A stretch of 64,000 bases of DNA. It comes from Diospyros lotus. Its lineage: Eukaryota; Streptophyta; Magnoliopsida; Ericales; Ebenaceae. Location: the NCBI RefSeq assembly GCF_014633365.1, contig NC_068344.1, forward strand, positions 38,376,670 to 38,440,669. Reading direction: 5' to 3'. Under the pieces are notes generated by a model. The model saw only the letters and a list, made by a program, of their open reading frames with translations. It was not told where the DNA came from and made no database searches. The first letter of the stretch is position 1. Each line of letters begins with the position of its first letter. The position numbers and the translations under genes are program-made. Positions 55,615-64,000 of the stretch are shown piece after piece.

Positions 55615-58166
55615 TGTAACACCCCGCCTCACACGGGCGCGTCATTATAAGGTAATTTCCCAGAATCTTTTTTTTTTTTCAAGTCTGTCACACGCGACAC
55701 CATGTGTACAATCTTCACACGCAAATAAAACACCCGACACATACAATGGCTGGCACTTGCGGTGACTTCAAGAACAATCATCACATGCAAATAAAATCTC
55801 GAGAACCCCAATTCTGCCCGTTTAACTAATAAGATCAAAAGTCTTAAAACTTAAATGAAGCATAATATAATGCAGCAGATTAAATAATATCAAAAATGTC
55901 GTGGCCTAACATGAGTTCCATACAAAGTGTTTCTACTCCGAAATACATATTACAAACTACCAAATGATAACATCATTCTCTTACAATCGTTCATACATAT
56001 AGTAAGGTAAATGTTGTCGCCTCAAAATGATACAACGACTATCATTCTAAACACCATTGGCCCTCGACTGGCCATGTCCTCTCCCTTGCAACAGTCCTTG
56101 GCTGGAATGTTGAATGTTTCAGGGGCATAACCCAGATTAGATGATAAAACATCTAAGTGATGGCATAAAACAATTTACTGAATGCATGAAAGACACACGA
56201 GCATGGCATAAACAAACAACGACAACGTACAACATGTCTAACTTGAGAAATCTCCCTGACATACTTAACCTCTCGTGGAAAATCCATTCCATACACTGTT
56301 GGGGTTGACCTTGCCATGACATACTTAATCCTCGAGTGCCCTACCGTGTCACTCATTCACTTGGATTAACCTTGCCCCATTCTCAAGAAGATCCCATCTT
56401 GTCCCCCATGGACATAACAATGACATGAAAAACCAATATCTTGATGATATGAAAATCACATGCCATGCACCGACTCATTTATAAGTAAAAATAGTTGATG
56501 CAATATACCACGTGTTCAATATGCATAAGATGCCAAAAGTACATAAGTAAAACTCCTATGCATAGCATTTCGAGTTCTAGAAGGAATAACCGCTCACTTG
56601 AACTAATTTAATCACATGCAAACCTAAGCTCGGGAGGGTAAAACCGCTCACTTGAAACCACTAAACGCACACCAAGATACTTTCAAACAAGAGTAAGACT
56701 AGAATCAAATCACTCACCTGAACGTATTCGGAATGCCTCGATCCTCGTGTATTACCTCAATTTGCGTACTGATCGCAAACACACGAACTTGTACATAATC
56801 TCGAGTCACGACATTCCCTAAACACCATATTTAATTAAAGAGAATCAAAAACCATTTTTCCTCAATTTTCCTTAATTTTCTTTATTTTTCTCCTAATTTT
56901 CACCTTAATAATTCCAAAATAATTATCTCCTCAAACATTTTTTTTCAATTTTTCCACATGATAAATCCTAAAATAAATCAAGAAAAATACTAAAATGAAA
57001 ATTATCGAAATGCCCCTTGTCACGCACCTTCACGCGTGGCTGCACGTGGAGTGTGGCGCGTGCAGCCACGCGCCACTTTCTTCTCTGGTTTCCAATCGCC
57101 TGCGACGACTCAGATTCCAAATCTGAACCCACCCCCTTGAAGTCCTCTCAAAATCGATCCAAATGGTACCAGTTGCTGACCGAAAGGACACTGAAAAAGC
57201 CCCTTAACGGGCAGTTGCAGGTCCGGCGAGGCAGGCCGCCTCGCTTTTCCGATCAGGCTTCGAACAACCTGTAAATGCATACCAAACCTCACCAAATTCT
57301 CCAGAATCACTCCCCTTGATGCAAGGATGGAAAGCTCTCTATCCACTCTCTTCGATTCACACCAAAACGTGGCCGATTTCTATGTTAAGTTTCGGTCGAA
57401 ACCCTCGCTATTTATAAGCGATTTCTGGCCATTTTGCAACCAATCAGAGGCTAAGGCTTAGCCCCCAAGCCTTCTTGCATCGTATACCACCTCCCCAAGG
57501 TCTTCCTTGGCTGTCTCATCATCGAAAACGACAGCTACGTGCAATGAAGGCGGTGGCCAATTTTTTCCCTTTGCATTCACACTGCCAGTTTTTGAGTTAT
57601 TACACTTTGACCCCATGTTTTCTTCATATGACATTTCTGCCCTTTCCATGATACTCATGATCTATCCAACTATACCATTAAGGCCCACAAGTTTAGTACT
57701 TCTCATTTCACCCTCAAAATTTTCAAAAACTTATTTGTTTAACCTCCCTTGGGCAAAATTAGAAAATTACACTTTGGCCCGGTTGCTTGTTTTGACATTA
57801 AATCTCTTCGTTTTAACCCGAATTCACTTAAGGGTTGTTCTACATGTAAAATGTTAGTCCTCAGCATGCTCCATTGACTTTTCAGATGCTTCCTAGCTAC
57901 ATCGATTCGATTTTCTCAGCTCGATCGATAGCTGTACTGAAAACTATTCCCGATCCCACTTCTTTTAATACTTAAAATCATAACTCGTATTACTAGTCCG
58001 TACTATACCATTTTCCTTAATCATCTAGGGTCCGGGGTACTTCATCTGGTCGATTCGGTCGCTTTAAACTGTGATAGTGTATCCTATAGCCTATTTCTTT
58101 CAAAAATTCCAGTTATACCCTTCATCAAATACTATTTATAGCCTTAAGAAATTCCCGGGTATTATA
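55615..58166 (+). mobile_element. Solo LTR, family 2, 2552 bp, TSD GCTAA
   Basis: Starts TGTAACACCCCGCCTCAC and ends CCGGGTATTATA (TACA expected, a C to T change is inferred). Exact duplications GCTAA are at 55610-55614 and 58167-58171. It is related to 7208-8881 through AATGTTTCAGGGGCATAACC (about 56113-56132) and other shared tracts, and is longer. No coding sequence was seen. Confidence 0.87.
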
Positions 58167-58171
58167 GCTAA

Positions 58172-58545
58172 TTTTCCCCATTTGTTTATAATAATGCATG
58201 ATGTAATGTCACGATTTGTTTTTCCCCTTTGTAGATTCGATTGCTATTTTTTTACTTGCCATACAATGATTACCACCATGCTCACCAACTAAGTTTATAA
58301 GCAAAACATCATGGTTAATTTACGACTTTAATTTTTGATGTGAAAAATCTTCAAACCTTTGAATGCATTTAAAATTCCATTTTTAGAGATTTTTTTTTTT
58401 TTTTAGAAAAATGAGTTGACTTAATGAAGGGTTGAGTAGACTCAGCAGAGAGGCAAAATTCCCTTAGTCGACTGGACCGAGAACCAATTTTGGTAAGAAA
58501 AATTTAGTCAACTTGGTCTAAATCGAGTCGACTTAATTTCAAGAG
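58172..58545 (-). mobile_element. LTR-like sequence, right part
   Basis: Continuation of the element cut at 55614. It contains imperfect GAGTTGACTT, GTCGACTGG and GAGTCGACTT motifs. The end was not located. Confidence 0.4.
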
Positions 58546-59061
58546 CCCTAATAGACAAATTTGAGTGCTCTAATAGACAAATTTAATAGGACAGAATTTT
58601 TGAAATGTCCTATTAAAATAATTCTAATGAGACATTTTGATGAAATGCCCTAATAGACAAATCTTAAGTGTCTCAATAGAGTAATTCTAATGAAATTTAG
58701 ATATACTATAAAATTAATATAGGCACATATATTAATAAGATGATATGTAGATTAGGTGGTTACACGCGTGCAAGAAGAATGAAAGGTTCAGGGTTCGAAC
58801 TGAGATGAGGGATAAATTGGAGTTAAGAGAAGGCATTGTAGGAGATGTGAAGAATAAATTTATACTAACTTTTTAGGTATTTTTAAGTGTCGCAATAAAT
58901 TTAAATTTATAATTATTTTTGAGGCATTTATAAGCGCCTTAATACGTTTTTGGGCACAATTACACGCGATATTTATATTAGTGTCCTAATAGTTAAAATG
59001 CCCCAATAAACTATCTATTAAGATATTTTTAAATGTCTCTTAATCCAAAATTTGTTGTAGT
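58546..59061. mobile_element. CACTA-like non-autonomous fragment
   Basis: Repeats of the type GCCCTAATAGACAAAT and GTCTCAATAGAG fill the stretch. The right end TTTGTTGTAGT is the complement of an ACTACAACAAA CACTA-type end. A left terminal repeat was not identified. Confidence 0.4.
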
Positions 59062-60030
59062 ATAATGGAGACTTGTATGAAAATTTTCTGGTTAATAATT
59101 GATGGTAAAGGGTATATAGGTGTTAAAATTATAAAAATTGGAAGTAATTTATGTAAATATAGACAAAACTTCTATAGCTGTGAAATATTATATCAAAAGT
59201 TGGGGGTATGTGAAAATCACATCACAAGGATATGCGAAGAACATACAAACTACAAAGGCATGCATGTTCATGTTCCAATCTTTTTCAGGAGGTCTAATTA
59301 ATTAATTTTTATGCTTGTCCGAACATGACATATCATTATCATCCATTGGGTGATTCTACATGTACAAATTGGGTTACTCGAAGGATGATCGAAATGAGAA
59401 AATGACCATTTTGACCTTAGTGTTACAAAAACCAAAATACCCTAACCATTAGAAAACAATCCTCAACACATTTGAAATTCGACAGCCGGGATGCCCGATC
59501 GAAAACTCCATAATACCCAAACTTGCACCGCGGTGCTACCTACCGTTGCAAGCCGCCATCACGCCATCACCCCTATCGCCGTGAGCGGCCATCACTGCCG
59601 CGAACCGCCAGACCAACCGCTATGCTACCACACCGGCGCCACCCGACCGCGACCTATACACTAGTAGGTAAGAAGAACTATCTCCTCCTCCTTTTTATGT
59701 GTTATTTTAATGAACCATTTACATACAGTTTGGGATGAGATTTCTATCCTATCGAACTTTATCGCGGTATGAAGTCCGATTTGTCTATTAGGGCTCTATT
59801 TTACTATTGATTACATTTCGGGATAATGATGGTTCTAATTCTAGTAATCGACTTACATGGCATGCCGACTCTAACTTAAGCAACCACCATAAATCGAAAT
59901 GTATATAAAGTACACTTGGGCTTGGGGATGCATTTCTAGATTGGGCAGCCCACATACATGGCATGAGGGTTCCGGGTTAGGCATATACCCCAATCCAAAC
60001 TCAAGTGTTTGGGAAAAAAAATTAAATAGT
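59062..60030 (+). other. Unassigned intergenic sequence
   Basis: No domain-like ORF was found. The ORFs at 59065-59301 and 59523-59738 lack recognisable motifs. Confidence 0.4.
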
Positions 60031-61472
60031 AATTTTAACACCTCAACTTACAATTAAATCCAACTAACTTTAGAAATTTTGGTATCGGACACTGTCCTTG
60101 CCTTGGCCCGAGAATTATTAGCCACGCATCTCATTTAAAACTAAATTGACACGAATTTAAATGGAAAAATCTAAATGAAAGAATTTAAATGACCGAAATT
60201 AAAATTACAAAAATTAAAAGACAGTATTTAACCAGCCATACTCAGGCAGTGGATAATAAAGAGACGGGAATTAAAATTACAGAAATTAAATGATAGTATT
60301 TAACTGGTCATACTCAGGTGGTGGATAAAGATAACAGAAAAAAAAAAAAAAACTATATAGAAACTAAAGTTGAAGAATTGAGAGAGAAATTATAAGAACA
60401 CAACTATGCTTTGATTCAAGAAAAATTGGATGGTTACAAGTGCAACCAAGTGAGCTATTTATAGCCCACAAGATGCAATGGAGACCACATAATTATTTAA
60501 TTTAATAATACAAAGATAAATAAAATATCTAATTTAATAATACAAAGATAAACAAAATATCATTGTGTGTATGAGTGCACCCTTGGTAGAGTAGCGGTGT
60601 CAGTCCATAATCCCAAACCTTATGCAATGGATGACCAATAATATCATTGTGAATATATGCATATCTCATCATAGTATGTAAATACAATCTACATGACATA
60701 TTCACATCAAGATATGACAACATGATAAAACCATTTACATAAAATCGGGTTTTGGGTTGAACCACTTATAAACCAAGCCTTTTATCATAAAACTAAATCT
60801 AGTTGAGTAGTACCACTTACCTTAAACATATATCAGAATATCTCAATTCTTGTGTCAGGCTTCTAACAAACTCAATTCGGTACCTCAACATTTCCTAACC
60901 ATCATATTTATTCAAAAATATCAATACTCTATTTTTCCTAATTTTCTCATACTTTTCTCTATTTCTTCCTATTTTTCCTCAATAAATCCAAACTAAACTT
61001 TTCTCAAATATTTCTCTATAACAATTCATAAAATGACTTTCCTAATTTTCTAGAATTCTCTAGGAAATTTTACTCACCTTAGATTAGCCCTCAGGCTTCC
61101 TCGGCATGCGTGCCCTAACTTCGAAACGCTTGTCTGGATAATTTCCTGACCTCGGGCATGCTTCTCAATCTCTAAATTAATTCCCCGAATTTTCTAAGAT
61201 TTTTTGGAGACCTTTCCCATATTTTTTTTCCCTATTTTCTTCTTTTTCTTTTTTCTTTCTTTCTTTCTTTTTTCTTTTCTTTTCTTTTTCTTTCTTCTTC
61301 TCCACCTTTCTTCTTCCTCTGCTCGCGCGCACAGTGCGCCTCCTGCCCACGGCTTCCTCCACCATGCCCAGCTTCACCGTCCCTTCTTCACCCGTCGGCA
61401 GTTGTTACTGCCTGCGTCGATCGCTTCTCGTCGTCGCATGACCGTCGCCATCGGTCGCGAGCCACCGCGTGG
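60031..61472 (+). other. LTR-like sequence without defined ends
   Basis: Contains LTR-style phrases (TGAGCTATTTATAGCCCA near 60448, TTTTTCCTAATTTTCTC near 60935) similar in layout to family 2 LTRs, plus a pyrimidine-rich TTTCTTTC run (61225-61300). It is interrupted by a CACTA-type end at 61473. No gene was seen. Confidence 0.35.
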
Positions 61473-62183
61473 TACTACAAGAAAAAATCCCATTTGAGAC
61501 AGATTTTTTGACCGATTTACAGACAGAATATTGATTTCTTGACTGAATTTTTGATAGAATGTGTCGGTCGAAAAACAGGTCGTCGGTAATTTTTACCGAC
61601 AGAATACCATGTCGGTCGGAAAAATACCGACCGAGTTAGCGACGGATTGTATTTTCGTCGCTAAACTAATAAAATTCATTTAATATAAAATTAACAACCG
61701 ATATATCCTGGTAGTATTTTGCTATTGAAATTACTGACGAATTTTCAGTCTCTAATTAATTAGTCAATTTTTAAAGAGATAAATATTAAAAATTTTACCG
61801 ACGTGAAATCCGTCGCGAATTTATCAGAAAATATTGTGCATGTAAAGGTGAACCGGGTTTAATTTGGCAATTAAACTTGGCCCGGGTTTAATTTTGTAAT
61901 TAAATTAAAAAAAATTCATATTAAAAACTGATATGGTAAACTATCAAAATTTTATGCATAAATCAAAATAACACTTGCATTAATATTCATCATTAACTGT
62001 AAGAACATTATGGCAAAAATATTTATGCATATCTAACAAAAGACAAGTCTGAATGTTCCTGGTATGACTATTGTGGAGGTGTAGCAGCAGCACTTGATCC
62101 ATATCCTGCATCTCCCATACGCTACAACACACGTTGAACGATGATCTCTTTGGCATTATCTATAACGCCCCCTACAGCAGCAT
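61473..62183 (+). mobile_element. CACTA-type transposon end
   Basis: Begins TACTACAAGAAAAAATCCC, the standard CACTA terminus. Subterminal repeats follow of the kind GACCGATTTA, CCGACCGAG and GACGGATT (61510-61680). The distal part is broken by the LTR starting at 62184. Confidence 0.65.
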
Positions 62184-62517
62184 TGTAACGACCCGTTTAT
62201 TTGTGAATTAATGTGAATTTTGGTGTGAGATATTAATTGGAGAAAAATTAAAATTATCAAGTGAGTTTTGGTAAATATTCAAAATTATTTGAGGTCATTA
62301 TGGAATATTTGAGAAAATGGGTAATTAATTATTTTATCTGGGAATATTTTGAAAATTGAAGATAATATCTTTTTTTTTTTTCATTTTTTGATACAATTGC
62401 CTTGGAAATTGAAGGAATAAGCATGATGACCCTTGGAAATTGAACCCTTGGAAATATAAGGAATAAGCATGACGACCTTTGGAAATTGAAGGAATAAGTA
62501 TGATGACCCTTGGAAAT
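62184..62517 (+). mobile_element. LTR family 3, 5' part
   Basis: Starts TGTAACGACCCGTTT, like the solo LTR at 45178. It is interrupted at 62518 by another LTR. The candidate TSD is AGCAT, but the partner end is outside the window. Confidence 0.5.
62396..62517 (+). repeat. 31-bp minisatellite
   Basis: Units CTTGGAAATTGAAGGAATAA-GCATGATGACC recur at 62401, 62446 (variant), 62477 and 62508, with a short 14-base unit at 62432. The array is cut by the LTR at 62518. Confidence 0.85.
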
Positions 62518-64000
62518 TGTAATACCTGGGAATGATTTGAGGTCATAAATAATATTTAATGAAGGGCATAAATAGAATTGTTGGAAAAATGAGGCTATAG
62601 GGTACACTATCGTAGCTTTGGACGACCGAATTAGTCGGAAAGAGTACCCCGGACCTTAGATAGCCAAGGAAAATAGAGTAGCATCGATGAGTAATACGAG
62701 TTATGATTTTTAGTGGTGAAAGAAATTAGATTGGGAACAGTTTTCGATATAACTGTTGATCGGGCTGAGAAAACCGAATCGACATAGGGATCATCCAAAA
62801 ATTCAACGGAGCGCGTTAAGGACTAATATTTTATGTATAAAACAACCCTTAAGTGATTTTGGGTTGAATCGAACGGATTTAAGGTCAAATCGACCAGCCG
62901 GACCTAAGTGTAATTTTCTAATTTTGCCCAAGGGAGGTCAAAATGGTAATTTTTCGGAAGTCCCAAGGGTCAAATGAAGAGTACAAGACTTATGGGGCTT
63001 AGTGGTGTATTTGGATAGTTCGGGGGCTCAAGGAAAAGGGCAAAAATGTCAATTGAAGAATTTGGGGGGCTGAAGTGCAAATTATGAAAGTTGCATAGTG
63101 TGAACACAGCAGCCAAAAATGACCGCCGCAAATCCATCGCACGTGGAGGCTATCTCCAGTGATGGGATGACCGAGGGTGGTTCGGGGAAGGTAGTATACG
63201 ACGCAAGGAGGCTTGGGGGCCAAGCCTTGGCCTCTGATTGGATGAAAAATGGCCGAAAATCGTCTATAAATACCTAGGTTTTGGCCAAAACTTAACACTC
63301 AAAATGCTCACGATTGAGGATGAATCGAAGAGAGTGGATAGAGGGCTTTTTATCCTTGTGAGAAGGGGAGAAAATCTGAAGAATTTGGTGTGGTTTGGCA
63401 TTCGTTTGAAGTGGATTCGAGGGTGGCCGGAAAAGCCTAGGCGGACTGCCTTTCGCCGCCTGTAACTGCCCGTTTGGGGTGTTTTCCGATGACTTTCGAC
63501 ATGAAAATTATGTCACTAGGATCGATTTTCCAAGGGCTTCAAGGGGGTACCTTTTGTTTGGGCATCGGAGACGTCGTCGGCTGCCGGGAAATTGGGGAAG
63601 AAGGTGGCGCATGGTTGCACGCGCCACACACCACGCGCAGCCACGCGCTAGGCGCGTGAGAGCGCATGAGCAAGGCTATTTTGGTAATTCTTTTTTCCAG
63701 TATTTTTCTTAATTTATTTTAGAAATTATCATGTGGAAAAATTGGGAAAAATGTTTGAGGAAATAATTATTTTGGAGTTATCGAGGTGAAAAATAGGAGA
63801 AAATAGAGGAAATTATGGAAAAATTGAGGAAAATGGATTTTAATGTTTCCTTAATTGAATATGGTGTTTAGGGAATATTGTGGCTCGAGGTTGAGTATAA
63901 GTTCAAAGGTTTGTGATTTGACACACAAATCGAGGTAGTGCACGAGGATCGAGGCGATCTGAATATATTCGAGGTGAGCGGTTTGACTCTAGTTTTACCT
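62518..64000 (-). mobile_element. LTR family 2, reverse orientation, runs off the window
   Basis: Starts TGTAATACCTGGGAATGA and is the reverse complement of the 55615-58166 element through shared tracts around GAGGCTATAGGGTACACTA, AGTACCCCGGACC and AGGTGAGCGGTTTGACTC. The other end is beyond 64000, so solo or full-length status is unknown. Confidence 0.75.

Noticed and set aside
61204..61497. Phe/Leu-rich ORF
   Set aside because: Encoded by a TTTCTTTC pyrimidine run. No motif is present.
1..64000. A previously undescribed biological system
   Set aside because: All recognisable coding sequence belongs to known plant gene or transposon families. The unexplained parts (direct repeat A, the fold-back gene fragment and unit R) are reported as observations, without a functional claim.

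Overview
This is plant nuclear DNA, most likely from a eudicot. The evidence is a spliced light-harvesting gene (LHCA6), a two-exon pollen-type LRR receptor kinase gene, a Kunitz-type inhibitor gene with a plant TATA box, and many plant retrotransposon families (Tat-lineage Ty3, Copia, SIRE-like, Cassandra, L1, CACTA, hAT). Genes are sparse. About four fifths of the window is transposable elements, largely nested in one another. Species cannot be named from the sequence.

Layout. 1 to about 15,400: the 3' part of a decayed Tat-lineage Ty3/gypsy element. It has pol on the + strand, a tandem-repeat spacer, an antisense ORF on the - strand, a polypurine tract and a 3' LTR. Three solo LTRs are nested in it, and one of these holds a hAT element. 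15,624-17,648: LHCA6 (five exons). 17,960-18,960: a fold-back structure holding a gene fragment. 20,474-22,636: a PRK-like receptor kinase. 23,541-31,975: solo LTR, CACTA relic with TNP2 remains, SIRE-like LTR, Cassandra solo LTR carrying a 5S rRNA-like promoter, L1 LINE relic. 31,976-44,389: a telomere-like repeat and unit R, split by a 10.5 kb Copia element that itself carries a solo LTR inside its reverse transcriptase. 44,782-49,802: a DUF1985/Ulp1-like pseudogene split by another solo LTR. 49,976-54,565: second copy of the telomere-like block plus R, then the Kunitz gene, then a third copy of R, which is the upstream region of the Kunitz gene. 54,765-64,000: nested LTRs and CACTA ends.

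Three genes look intact. LHCA6 links to photosystem I and cyclic electron flow, the PRK-like kinase to pollen-tube signalling, and the Kunitz protein to defence or protease control. They are unrelated in function. What the region records best is its history. Element boundaries can be fixed to the base through target-site duplications (TSDs). The Copia element has a related unoccupied site 8 kb away. Three copies of the Kunitz upstream region remain, but only one Kunitz coding sequence. No new biological system was recognised.
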